Source: an uncultured Treponema sp. (lineage in GTDB: Bacteria > Spirochaetota > Spirochaetia > Treponematales > Treponemataceae). Taken from it: a DNA stretch of 31,799 nt. Under the pieces are notes generated by a model. That model ran no database searches. It saw only the letters and a list, made by a program, of their open reading frames with translations, and was not told where the DNA came from. Of the stretch, positions 1 to 6,628 are shown piece after piece; positions within the stretch are counted from its first letter, which is position 1; every line of letters starts with the position of its first letter. The position numbers and the translations under genes are program-made. The stretch lies in NCBI GenBank assembly GCA_905372265.1, contig CAJPOL010000008.1, positions 1-31,799 on the forward strand, written 5' to 3'.

Positions 1-54
1 TGAGTTGCTGAGTTGCTGAGTTGCTGAGTTGCTGAGTTGCTGAGTTGCTGAGTT
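1..54. repeat. Tandem octanucleotide repeat (TGAGTTGC)n
   Basis: Six complete perfect copies of TGAGTTGC are followed by a partial TGAGTT. The array begins at or before base 1, so the true copy number is unknown. Read on the plus strand it contains a stop in every frame within eight codons; read on the minus strand it is open in all frames. It begins immediately after the minus-strand ATG at 57-55. Confidence 0.97.
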
Positions 55-57
55 CAT
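1..57 (-). CDS. 5' end of a phase-variable-looking gene (partial, runs off left edge)
   Basis: On the minus strand an ATG at 57-55 is preceded by a clear ribosome binding site (AAAGGAGG, about 5 nt upstream), and the frame stays open to the window edge. The first residues are M followed by a repeating octapeptide NSATQQLS, which comes directly from the tandem 8-bp DNA unit. Eight is not a multiple of three, and all three minus-strand frames through the unit are free of stops, so the copy number decides which frame continues downstream. The gene lies 74 bp after the TPR gene on the same strand. The rest of the protein is outside the window, so no function can be given. The strong Shine-Dalgarno and the absence of stops support coding; the alternative is a non-coding repeat that happens to follow an AGGAGG. 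Confidence 0.6.
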   Translation of the reverse strand, partial: MNSATQQLSNSATQQLSNS

Positions 58-131
58 TATTCCTCCTTTTTTGTGCGTGTCAATACCTTGTAAAGATTTT
101 ATAAAATTTTATCCGTACGGCAGTCTCGGTT

Positions 132-2528
132 TTATACGAGCTTATGCTCTTGTGCTGCTGCATAGAGCTTTGCATTCCAGACATTATGAAAAAGAAAGTG
201 ATCCCGGATTGTATTTTCCGTGATGTTTTTCATATTGTTTTGTAAGGCTCTAAAGGCGCGGCTTAAATAGCCGCCTGCAGCATCCGAATCATGGCCGTCA
301 AGCAGTATACCGGCCTCGTAACAAAGGTACAAGTAGAGCGGGGCATACGTATCGCCGAAATGCAGCGCAGTCCGCGCTGTTTCTTCAAGCGCGGACATAT
401 GCGCCTGAAGCGTCTCACGCGGAGCGTTTTCCGACAGCGCCGACTTAAAACGGCAGCAGCTCAGTAAGGCTTTATACAGCACTGCGGCTGCCGGTTTTCC
501 GTATAAACCGCTCCATATTCTGTCTTCCGCAAATGCAAAACCGCTGTGGTAAGTTCCCGTAGGCGCAGCGGAAAACAATGCTTCGGCATCAGGCATGGCC
601 GGCGTCTCATCGCTGATACGGGAGCCAAGCAGCTGCGCCTCCAACAGAAACGCCTGCGCTTCCGGTATGCTGCCGCTATACTGAACAAATAGCTGCTTTG
701 CTTGGTATGTTTGTCCGCCGTACACAAGAGAGCGGGCATACCAGACGCGGCATAAGGGTTCCCACGAGGGAAAGCGCTGCGCTGCTGTTTCGCTTGCCGT
801 TTTAAAATGCTGTTCGGCCGCACGGTACTCTCCCAGCTGTAAAGCAAGCCGCCCCTGCATAAAGCGGCAGGGAATTTCGTATGATTGTTCAAAAGAATCC
901 GTAATAATACCGCTCAGCTGCTCAAATGCATGGGCGGCAGCATGGAAGGCGCTCTGCAGAAAATACGCAGTACCGAGGTTAAAGAGCGCTTCGCAGATGA
1001 ACTGAGGATCGTGCAGCATCTCCGCATTGTCCAACGCATACTGAAAATAACTGCATGCATCTTCTCTTTTGTTCTGCGATAAGTGGAGAGCGGCAATAAA
1101 TGAAAGCCCTCGATACTCTCCTGCAAGAAAACCTCCGTCTTGCATCAGTTTGACTGCCGTTTTTGCCGTTTGCATGGTTTCGGCATAGTGTTTCAGCTCC
1201 TTCATGCGGAGCGTTTTTTGATAGCTTTCGAGCGCAGGGTAAAAACCGGCTGATTCCCATTCGCTGAGATCTTTTTGCATAAGGCTGTCATCAGGGGAGT
1301 CGCGGAGTATATAATGCAAGAGAAAATAATCGTCGGGAGTGAATTGAAAATGCGAAAAAATAGTTTTGAGCTCTGCATCCGCATTGACGGTTCCCGTTTT
1401 ATATTTGGCCCACAAAAATGAGGCAATGATGCGATGCAGACCGGTAACTGCGGCGCCGAGCTGCTGTTCCAAAAGAGGAAGCAGTAACGGCGCTGTTGAG
1501 TACAGATCACTTTTCACCGAGACAATACCGAGCGCGTACATCCAATCATTGAGGTGTTCGATAAATGCCGTCTCTTTATTGCATGACCGGAAAAAAGCCT
1601 CTCTTTCATCATCAAAAATGAACCGTGAGGCCAATAAGTCAAGATATACCATTTCTTTGAAATCGGGCGGAAGCTGCCCAAGCCCTACCGGAACGGCAGA
1701 ATTTTTTTTTATCGAAGCAAAAGGAATAAACGTAAGCATGCGCTGAGCGGCATCGCTCTGTTCATCCGGTGTATAAACGGTTATTTCAGGTGTTCCGCTG
1801 CTGTATACTTTTGCAAAAACATGAAAGTAGAGTGAGACGAATGTTGCGAACGCCTCGGTAAAAAAATCGGGATATTCCGGTGCAAATCTATTCCGTCTGA
1901 AATAGGCTTGTACATTTTTTGTTTCAGTGTATTGAACGAATTCGGCAGGCGTCAGATATTTTTCCATTACATCGATTGCAATGGGGTATAAGAGCATAAA
2001 ATGATAGAGCGCATGATATACCGATACCCCTTCGGGGAGATACAGCGCATATTTCGGGGAGGCGGTTTCGGCTTCCTGTTGCGGAATGATAAAATGATCA
2101 AACGAATACAAGGCGATGTCTTGTTTATATTCAAAACTGATATAAGGATACAGCAGCGTTTCCGCATGCGGCGCCGCGAAAAAACTGCGGTTAGGGATAA
2201 TGCGGTTTTTATAGGCTGAAAAATGAGCGGTTATAGCGTCCTCATTCGTCTTTTCTGAAAAATAATCGATGATTATCCGGTAATCGGCTATTCGTTTTTT
2301 TTGTATACGCAGTAGATCGGTTAAAAATTGTAAAAATAAACTGACGGAAAAAATCGGCGCGGCGGTATTTTCGCGGAAGCAGTATACTGTCGCGCACGGG
2401 AGGCTGAATGATTGTCCTCCGTTTGCTTGCGCGGTTTCCGAGATGAGCGTTAAAATCGTTTGAAGCTCACGCGGGGCAATCCGCATCAACTGGTGCTCAT
2501 AAGGAATTTCAAAATAAATACAGAGCAT
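132..2528 (-). CDS. TPR-repeat-like protein of unknown function
   Basis: This is a 798-residue, apparently soluble protein. I see no signal peptide and no membrane segment. Roughly residues 470-640 are alanine-rich paired helices with TPR spacing, for example segments reading EALFNLGTAYFLQSAFHAAA and GRLALQLGEYRAAEQHFKTA. The N-terminal 450 residues, rich in aromatic residues, are not recognised. The ATG at 2528 follows GAGGAAAGG, a good ribosome binding site. It lies 66 bp downstream of argR on the same strand, so the two may be co-transcribed. TPR arrays generally mediate protein-protein contacts; the partner is unknown. No arginine-related motif was seen, so the proximity to argR does not by itself suggest a role. 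Confidence 0.8.
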   Translation of the reverse strand: MLCIYFEIPYEHQLMRIAPRELQTILTLISETAQANGGQSFSLPCATVYCFRENTAAPIFSVSLFLQFLTDLLRIQKKRIADYRIIIDYFSEKTNEDAITAHFSAYKNRIIPNRSFFAAPHAETLLYPYISFEYKQDIALYSFDHFIIPQQEAETASPKYALYLPEGVSVYHALYHFMLLYPIAIDVMEKYLTPAEFVQYTETKNVQAYFRRNRFAPEYPDFFTEAFATFVSLYFHVFAKVYSSGTPEITVYTPDEQSDAAQRMLTFIPFASIKKNSAVPVGLGQLPPDFKEMVYLDLLASRFIFDDEREAFFRSCNKETAFIEHLNDWMYALGIVSVKSDLYSTAPLLLPLLEQQLGAAVTGLHRIIASFLWAKYKTGTVNADAELKTIFSHFQFTPDDYFLLHYILRDSPDDSLMQKDLSEWESAGFYPALESYQKTLRMKELKHYAETMQTAKTAVKLMQDGGFLAGEYRGLSFIAALHLSQNKREDACSYFQYALDNAEMLHDPQFICEALFNLGTAYFLQSAFHAAAHAFEQLSGIITDSFEQSYEIPCRFMQGRLALQLGEYRAAEQHFKTASETAAQRFPSWEPLCRVWYARSLVYGGQTYQAKQLFVQYSGSIPEAQAFLLEAQLLGSRISDETPAMPDAEALFSAAPTGTYHSGFAFAEDRIWSGLYGKPAAAVLYKALLSCCRFKSALSENAPRETLQAHMSALEETARTALHFGDTYAPLYLYLCYEAGILLDGHDSDAAGGYLSRAFRALQNNMKNITENTIRDHFLFHNVWNAKLYAAAQEHKLV

Positions 2529-2594
2529 AGGTACCTTTCCTCTAAAACCGTTTAAACCAACCGCCGGAGAGCGTCTACTGCAAACTGATGAGAA

Positions 2595-3068
2595 CTAATC
2601 TTCCAATTCAGGCATCCGGTGTTTGAGCTCACGCAGAAATTGTTCGCCGCTTACTCCTTCCTTTAGGCACACAAACACGCAATTATCTCTTCCGGCTATG
2701 ATCCCCAGTACCGATTCAAAGTTCATACTTTCCAATGCGATCGAAATAAGGTCGGTATGGCCTGAGTAGGTTTTTATCACTGCCATGTTGCCTGAATAAT
2801 CAATGGAGATATAACCGCGCAAAAAGTCCTGTACGCCGGTTTGCTCGGATTCTTTTAAACGGTCATTTTCAGGAACTGTATAGACATAGCCGCCTTTGCC
2901 GTTAGAGACCTTACTTACTTTCAGCATCTTTAAATCACGGGATAATGTCGCCTGAGTAACGGGAAACCCCTCCCGATCCAAATAGCCGAGAAGCATTTCC
3001 TGCGACTCAATCGGATATGATTTTATCAGATTTTTAATCGCTTTTAATCTTGTTAGCCGCTGTTTCAC
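2595..3068 (-). CDS. argR: Arginine repressor ArgR
   Basis: The 157-residue length is that of the ArgR/AhrC family, which binds DNA as a hexamer in response to arginine. Residues 1-70 form the winged helix-turn-helix; the recognition helix segment TQATLSRDLKMLKVSKV is nearly the family consensus. Residues about 80-157 form the oligomerisation and arginine-binding domain, with the segment GIIAGRDNCVFVCLK matching the usual G-T-I-A-G-D-D-T block. The first of the two adjacent aspartates that usually contact arginine is Arg here, so ligand binding may differ. The start is a GTG at 3068 with a modest AGG upstream. No arginine biosynthesis or deiminase gene lies in the window, so its targets must be elsewhere, apart from the ARG-box-like site in its own promoter. 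Confidence 0.93.
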   Translation of the reverse strand: MKQRLTRLKAIKNLIKSYPIESQEMLLGYLDREGFPVTQATLSRDLKMLKVSKVSNGKGGYVYTVPENDRLKESEQTGVQDFLRGYISIDYSGNMAVIKTYSGHTDLISIALESMNFESVLGIIAGRDNCVFVCLKEGVSGEQFLRELKHRMPELED

Positions 3069-3082
3069 TGTCGTACCTGCAC

Positions 3083-3113
3083 ATCATAGTGCATAAATAT
3101 TCAAAAAAGTCAA
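3083..3113 (-). promoter_or_regulatory. argR promoter with an ARG-box-like operator
   Basis: On the minus strand TTGACT (3113-3108) and TATGAT (3088-3083) form a plausible -35/-10 pair with a rather long 19-nt spacer. The spacer contains TGAATATTTATGCA (3103-3090), which matches the ARG-box half-site arrangement TGAATnnnnATTCA at all but one position. This suggests autorepression by ArgR. Confidence 0.6.
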
Positions 3114-3174
3114 TAAAATTGCAAAGAAATACGATAAAGCCGATCGTTTTTGCATAAACGGAGCAAAATCAACA

Positions 3175-3223
3175 CCCCCGACTCGGGGAAGCGCCGGGGT
3201 ATTAAACCCTCCGCACGAATAAA
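3175..3223 (+). repeat. Dispersed repeat R1, copy 1
   Basis: A GC-rich palindromic block (CCCCGACTCGGGG) is followed by the sequence GGGGTATTAAACCCTC and then CGCACGAATAAAA. The same order and sequence recur at 19361-19391 and 31239-31286. It leads directly into an R2 repeat. No coding function is seen. Confidence 0.8.
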
Positions 3224-3301
3224 ACCGCAAAGGCCGCCAAGAACGCGGAGATACATTGAGGGACGGTAAAAGAGCAGTACACGCGGTAAGCTCTTTTGGC
3301 G
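3223..3301. repeat. Dispersed repeat R2, isolated copy
   Basis: It starts with AACCGCAAAGGCCGCCAAGA and continues through GCGGAG, ATTGAGG and GAGCAG-like blocks, ending near TTTTGGCG. The same blocks in the same order occur twice in tandem at 31524-31726. The right arm is more eroded here. The stretch between R2 and the promoter at 3364 is AT-rich and holds nothing else I recognise. Confidence 0.7.
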
Positions 3302-3363
3302 CTTCCTTTTTGTTATTTTGTTTTTCCAATTAAAAAAATATCAATAAAAAATTAGAAAAGTAT

Positions 3364-3392
3364 TTGACAGCTTGAAAAAGCTGTTGTATGCT
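3364..3392 (+). promoter_or_regulatory. Strong sigma-70 promoter of the peptide operon with overlapping dyad
   Basis: A perfect TTGACA (3364-3369) and TATGCT (3387-3392) are separated by 17 nt. A perfect inverted repeat, ACAGCTT-GAAA-AAGCTGT (3367-3384), covers the end of the -35 and most of the spacer, where a repressor or activator dimer could bind. Transcription would begin near 3399, about 160 nt before the first precursor gene. Confidence 0.75.
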
Positions 3393-3406
3393 GTAAGTAT
3401 AAGAAA

Positions 3407-3526
3407 GTTAAGGAAATTGTCCTGCTTATTCTGATCGTTATCATCTTCCTTAACGCCGGTTTGTTGCAGTAAACGGGCGCATATGCCTGTTTATGATAGC
3501 TGGGAACCGTAGTTGAGCTGCGGTTC
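3407..3526 (+). promoter_or_regulatory. Structured 5' leader RNA of the peptide operon
   Basis: Three successive stem-loops lie between the predicted transcription start and the first gene: GTTAAGGAA/TTCCTTAAC (3407-3415 with 3446-3454, perfect 9 bp), TAAACGGGC/GCCTGTTTA (3470-3478 with 3485-3493, one G-U pair) and GAACCGTAG/CTGCGGTTC (3504-3512 with 3518-3526, one G-U pair). None is followed by a U-run, so they are not intrinsic terminators. I do not recognise a known riboswitch class. They could control mRNA stability or bind a regulator. Confidence 0.5.
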
Positions 3527-3561
3527 ATATTCAATGTTTCATATACCGTAAGGAGGAGTGT

Positions 3562-3864
3562 ATGAAATTTGACATATTGCAAGCTAAAATACGCGGGGCG
3601 AACTTAGCTATAGAAGATGTTGAAACGTTACTCTCACTGCAATATCTTTCGCCGATGTATCCGTCGGGAAGATATGAAGATTCAGGGTTATGCTTGAAGC
3701 AGGCAGAACGTGAATTACAACAACTTGCTCGTGACCTAAAAAATCAATATCGGGTATTGCATAACCAAATAGGGAATGGTTCTTCTTTCGCTAGTTGCCG
3801 TGCAGCAAGTTCGTGTGCTGTTAGCTGTGCCGGAGGTTGTTCAATAAGCGGTACGGGACGGTAA
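3562..3864 (+). CDS. Cys-rich RiPP-type precursor peptide 1
   Basis: This is a 100-residue peptide with an excellent ribosome binding site (AAGGAGG) before ATG 3562. The start MKFDILQAKIRGANL resembles the starts of the two following peptides (pattern M-[KQ]-hydrophobic-[DE]-x-L-x6-A-[NR]-L). A long helical, charged middle follows, and a short Ser/Gly/Cys-rich tail closes it, with Cys79, 85, 89 and 93 (spacing C-x5-C-x3-C-x3-C). Cys44 lies in the middle region and does not fit the pattern. The tail C93-S-I-S-G97-T-G-R parallels the C53-A-S-F-G57-T-S-T segment of peptide 3. The leader-plus-core layout next to a radical SAM/SPASM enzyme is typical of ribosomally made, post-translationally modified peptides. 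Its mature activity is unknown. A metal-binding peptide is the alternative. Confidence 0.85.
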   Translation: MKFDILQAKIRGANLAIEDVETLLSLQYLSPMYPSGRYEDSGLCLKQAERELQQLARDLKNQYRVLHNQIGNGSSFASCRAASSCAVSCAGGCSISGTGR

Positions 3865-3890
3865 AAGAATTTTCTATGCTTTATAATGAA

Positions 3891-3947
3891 TATAAATGGT
3901 ATATGCCATTTATATAGGTATACCTCACAGCAAATATAAAAGCTGTG
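3891..3947 (+). other. Two stem-loops between precursor genes 1 and 2
   Basis: TATAAATGG/CCATTTATA (3891-3899 with 3906-3914) is a perfect 9-bp stem, and CACAGC/GCTGTG (3926-3931 with 3942-3947) is a second stem. A TATAAT at 3882-3887 has no convincing -35. The stems may protect or separate the transcript of peptide 1 from that of peptide 2. Confidence 0.5.
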
Positions 3948-3985
3948 GTGTATATCAATTTTATACACATATTAGGAGGATATGT

Positions 3986-4195
3986 ATGAAATTAGAAAAA
4001 TTGAAAGAAGATTTAGGTCGGGCACGATTGATGCTAGGTGGCTCGGATTCTCCGCCTCAGCCTATTCCTTCATGCTGGTGGAGCTGCGAAACAGGGTGTA
4101 CAAACGGATGCACAACAGGATGTAAGCCTGCATGCGATACCAAATGTTCTGTTGGATGCTATTCAGGATGTTCACAAGTGCAAACTGGTAAGTAG
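3986..4195 (+). CDS. Cys-rich CXXX-repeat precursor peptide 2
   Basis: This is a 69-residue peptide starting at ATG 3986, chosen because TTAGGAGG lies at the right distance; an upstream in-frame start at 3896 has no such site. The leader MKLEKLKEDLGRARL matches the leaders of peptides 1 and 3. After a Pro-rich joint (PPQPIPS) come nine cysteines at residues 30, 34, 38, 42, 46, 50, 54, 58 and 62, every fourth residue without exception, with small residues (Gly, Ser, Ala) before most of them. The tail is SQVQTGK. The regularity suggests repeated modification of identical units, such as thioether links, by the neighbouring radical SAM enzyme; that chemistry is inferred. It is the most extreme of the three precursors and has a better ribosome binding site than peptide 3. 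Confidence 0.9.
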   Translation: MKLEKLKEDLGRARLMLGGSDSPPQPIPSCWWSCETGCTNGCTTGCKPACDTKCSVGCYSGCSQVQTGK

Positions 4196-4210
4196 TAAGT
4201 AGAAGTGTAA

Positions 4211-4246
4211 TTGTGCAGGACATTTGTCCTGCACAAGGCTGTTTTT
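4211..4246 (+). terminator. Intrinsic terminator or attenuator between precursors 2 and 3
   Basis: A perfect 11-bp stem TTGTGCAGGAC/GTCCTGCACAA (4211-4221 with 4226-4236, loop ATTT) is followed by GGCTG and a run of five T. The gap between stem and T-run makes it imperfect. Partial read-through would make the two first peptides more abundant than the third peptide and the enzymes. Confidence 0.65.
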
Positions 4247-4265
4247 CAGATTTAAAGATGTTTCT

Positions 4266-4481
4266 ATGCAATTGGATAAACTAAGAAGTGATATAGTAGC
4301 GGCAAATTTATCCGTTTTTTCACTGGAGGAGTCGCTGCTTTTTGAAGAGTTGTTCTCTTTGGCTGTTTCTGCCAGTGGCTGCGCTGCGCAGGGGGCGTGC
4401 CAAAGCTACTGCGCTCAAGGCTGCGCTTCGTTCGGTACTAGTACCTGCACCAATAGCTGTACACACTTTTTGGCGTTCTAA
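4266..4481 (+). CDS. Cys-rich RiPP-type precursor peptide 3
   Basis: This is a 71-residue peptide. ATG 4266 is chosen because it places MQLDKLRSDIVAANL in line with the leaders of peptides 1 and 2; an in-frame TTG at 4224 lies within a hairpin and is unlikely. No good ribosome binding site precedes 4266, unlike the other two. The core has Cys39, 45, 49, 53, 61 and 65. From residue 45 onward every fourth position is Cys except Gly57, so the CXXX register of peptide 2 is kept. The first spacing, C-x5-C-x3-C-x3-C, equals that of peptide 1. The tail THFLAF is hydrophobic. An R3 hairpin begins at the base after the stop codon's first two bases. Confidence 0.82.
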   Translation: MQLDKLRSDIVAANLSVFSLEESLLFEELFSLAVSASGCAAQGACQSYCAQGCASFGTSTCTNSCTHFLAF

Positions 4482-4519
4482 TAGACCTGTTCTGAAACTT
4501 CAGTTTCAGAACAGGTCTA
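4482..4519 (+). repeat. R3 hairpin repeat, perfect copy
   Basis: The arms TAGACCTGTTCTGAAAC and GTTTCAGAACAGGTCTA form a perfect 17-bp stem with loop TTCA. It overlaps the stop codon of precursor 3 and precedes the maturase gene by 51 bp. There is no U-run after it. Related copies are at 19303-19336 and 23225-23258, and a diverged one at 19216-19248. It may act as an mRNA processing or stability element, or it may simply be a dispersed palindrome. Confidence 0.85.
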
Positions 4520-4570
4520 ATGACTAAATGTATTGTGCATTTTCTAACATAAATCTAAGGAGGTTTCCGT

Positions 4571-6091
4571 ATGCAATCGTTTTCTGCACAAGCAAAGCTG
4601 ATTTATAATCCCGAACTGCGCTTCCGTAACGAAGGGACGCGCTGTATTGCGTATTCGATAGACGATTTTTTCTTTTCGCCGGATCACGTAACAGTGCTTC
4701 TGCCGCAGGAGGTGATTATGCTGCTCCTGTTTGACGGCGAACACACGCTGGAAGAAACGGCGCAGAATATGGCCTATGTGTTCGGCATTCAGGATGCGCC
4801 TGAGCAAAACGGCACGGCAACCCCTATTTCGTTAACCCAAAGCCTTAAAAATTCGATCGAAGCCCTTGAAAAACGCATGAACTTTAGCCCGCTCGTGATG
4901 GATGCTGCGGAGGTTGTTCCCGGTCTGCTCAAGCAGACGCAGGAACGCTATCCCGATCCGGGCGCCTTTATTATCCCGAAAGACCGCATCGTGTTTGATC
5001 CCCGCGATCTGCGGTTAAACCAGCCGCTGTCGGTCAATTATAATGTGATGACGTCCTGCGGGTTCCGCTGTAAATACTGCTATCATCCGCTGGTCGCCGT
5101 GCCCGATCTTATCCCGTTGGAACGGCTCGATACGGTCTTTGCAGAGCTTAAAAGCATGGGCTGCGAAAGTGTTATGCTGACCGGCGGAGATCCGATACTC
5201 CGCCCCGACATCGATGAACTGATGCAGAGCCTGTACCGGCACGGCTTATTGTACTCGCTTTCGACAAAGTCCGTTATTTCCGCCGAGCGAATCAAAAAGC
5301 TGCACGAAACGGCGGGGTTGCGCGGTATGCAGATCAGCCTCGATTCCGCCGATTCCGAAACGGTGCAGTACCTTTTGGGCATTAAAAACGGAGACTATCA
5401 CCGTAATGTCATCAAAATGATACAAAATTTACAGGCGAATGATATTGAAGTGCGGGTAAAAGCGGTGCTGACCGCCTACAATGCTGATGGTATCGGCGAA
5501 TACCTTGCCCTGCTGAACGGTCTCGGCATTAAGCGGATGCAGGTGGTGCAGTACGGCAGAAGCGGCACCCGCCACACCGACGACCTCTACCCCAGCGATG
5601 AGCAAATGGAGCGGGCAAGCGGTATTGTTCAGCAGTTCAAACAAGATCACCCCGATGTGGAGCTCACCGCAGGCGGTTTTTCAAAAGCCTATGACGAGCC
5701 GGTTACGGTCGATAAAATCACCCCCGAAACCATCTTTGCCAAACGGGCAATTTGCAATGCAGGCAGATTTTCGCTGACGCTGATGCCGAATGGAGAAGTG
5801 TTTATTTGTGAACAGCTGCCGTATGATAAAAAATACGTCATCGGAGACCTCCGCACACAGAGCGTTGCCGAATGCTGGAACGGGACAGGGGTAAAAACGT
5901 GGCTCAGCCCGCCTAAGCGCAGCGTCTTTCCCGCTTCCTCGCCGTGCAAAACCTGCCCTGAAGAATACTATAACGAATGTCATACGGTTTACAGCCGATG
6001 CCTCCGCTTTATCCATGAAGTAACCGGCACCACCGAAACCGCCGACATCAAATGCCCCCGCATGACTTTCCCTAAGGTGCGGATAAGCTAA
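4571..6091 (+). CDS. Radical SAM/SPASM peptide maturase
   Basis: This is a 506-residue enzyme with a perfect ribosome binding site (AAGGAGG) before ATG 4571. Residues 1-130 look like a PqqD-type peptide-recognition domain, with a segment reading LPQEVIMLLLFDGEHTLEE. The radical SAM core starts around residue 155; Cys163, Cys167 and Cys170 form CxxxCxxC and would ligate the SAM-binding 4Fe-4S cluster. GGDP at 205-208 is the usual SAM amino-group contact. The C-terminal SPASM domain has Cys395-x12-G-x4-Cys413, then a cluster PCKTCPEEYYNEC and further cysteines, for auxiliary Fe-S clusters. Enzymes of this layout install thioether or carbon-carbon crosslinks on leader-bearing peptides. Its position right after three Cys-rich precursors makes them the probable substrates. 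From memory, TIGRFAM/NCBI models name similar 'ACGX' and 'CXXX repeat' peptide systems; I could not check membership. Confidence 0.92.
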   Translation: MQSFSAQAKLIYNPELRFRNEGTRCIAYSIDDFFFSPDHVTVLLPQEVIMLLLFDGEHTLEETAQNMAYVFGIQDAPEQNGTATPISLTQSLKNSIEALEKRMNFSPLVMDAAEVVPGLLKQTQERYPDPGAFIIPKDRIVFDPRDLRLNQPLSVNYNVMTSCGFRCKYCYHPLVAVPDLIPLERLDTVFAELKSMGCESVMLTGGDPILRPDIDELMQSLYRHGLLYSLSTKSVISAERIKKLHETAGLRGMQISLDSADSETVQYLLGIKNGDYHRNVIKMIQNLQANDIEVRVKAVLTAYNADGIGEYLALLNGLGIKRMQVVQYGRSGTRHTDDLYPSDEQMERASGIVQQFKQDHPDVELTAGGFSKAYDEPVTVDKITPETIFAKRAICNAGRFSLTLMPNGEVFICEQLPYDKKYVIGDLRTQSVAECWNGTGVKTWLSPPKRSVFPASSPCKTCPEEYYNECHTVYSRCLRFIHEVTGTTETADIKCPRMTFPKVRIS

Positions 6092-6111
6092 TAAATAGAG
6101 AGGAGGAAACG

Positions 6112-6624
6112 ATGAAAAAGAAAATAGCAGTGATACTGCTGGGTTTTACGATGTGCGTGCTGAATGCTCAAGCGCAATCGTTTGAACGGGAAGCGGCTCT
6201 TACGGAAACGGCAGTAAAAGCGTTTATCGCACACCATGAAGCGCTTTTTTCCGATATTAAAGATGTTCGGGGAGGCAAATGGCTGTCCTTAAAGAATAAA
6301 AATGCCGGCCCGCGGGAAGCGCTGGATGCGATAACCGAAACGGATCCGCCTAAAAAAATACGGACGGTGTTTGAACGGTACGGCCTTAATCCTGAAACAG
6401 GACATCTGCAAATTGCGATTATGCAGTATGGGATCGTTGCGCTTGAAATAGAAGAAGCGCTTACGGAAGTAGCGGAAATGACCCGGACAAAACGGGAACA
6501 AGCAGCGGATAAAAAAGTTGCCGCTTATTTAATCGAGTTGAAAAGTCAGATAAATTCTGCCGATCTTGATTTGATTCGATCTTACCGTAAGCCGCTGCGG
6601 CCGATCTTTAATACTGACGATTAG
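6112..6624 (+). CDS. Secreted protein of unknown function in the peptide operon
   Basis: This is a 170-residue protein 20 bp after the maturase, with AGGAGG before ATG 6112. The N-terminus, MKKKIAVILLGF through NAQA, is a signal peptide with a signal peptidase I site after AQA (about residue 21). The mature part is charged and mostly helical, with no cysteine, so it is not itself a substrate of cysteine chemistry. No domain is recognised. The position between the maturase and the exporter suggests a periplasmic role: immunity, an adaptor for export, or folding of the product. None of these is shown by the sequence. It is only 4 bp from the exporter gene, so the two are probably translated together. 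Confidence 0.85.
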   Translation: MKKKIAVILLGFTMCVLNAQAQSFEREAALTETAVKAFIAHHEALFSDIKDVRGGKWLSLKNKNAGPREALDAITETDPPKKIRTVFERYGLNPETGHLQIAIMQYGIVALEIEEALTEVAEMTRTKREQAADKKVAAYLIELKSQINSADLDLIRSYRKPLRPIFNTDD

Positions 6625-6628
6625 ACTA

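Noticed and set aside
461..892. Overlapping open frames inside the TPR gene, and similar antisense frames in rarA, the maturase, sufB and others
   Set aside because: They have no ribosome binding sites or recognisable domains and are explained by codon bias of the real genes.
3084..3582. Minus-strand open frames in the gap before the peptide operon
   Set aside because: They are formed by R1/R2 repeat sequence and the structured leader; no start signal or protein-like composition.
4224..4265. Upstream TTG start for precursor 3
   Set aside because: It lies in the terminator-like hairpin and adds residues unlike the leaders of the other two precursors.
3562..4481. Metallothionein-like proteins as the main explanation for the Cys-rich peptides
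   Set aside because: Possible for the tails alone, but the shared leaders and the adjacent radical SAM/SPASM enzyme and exporter favour modified peptides; kept only as an alternative.
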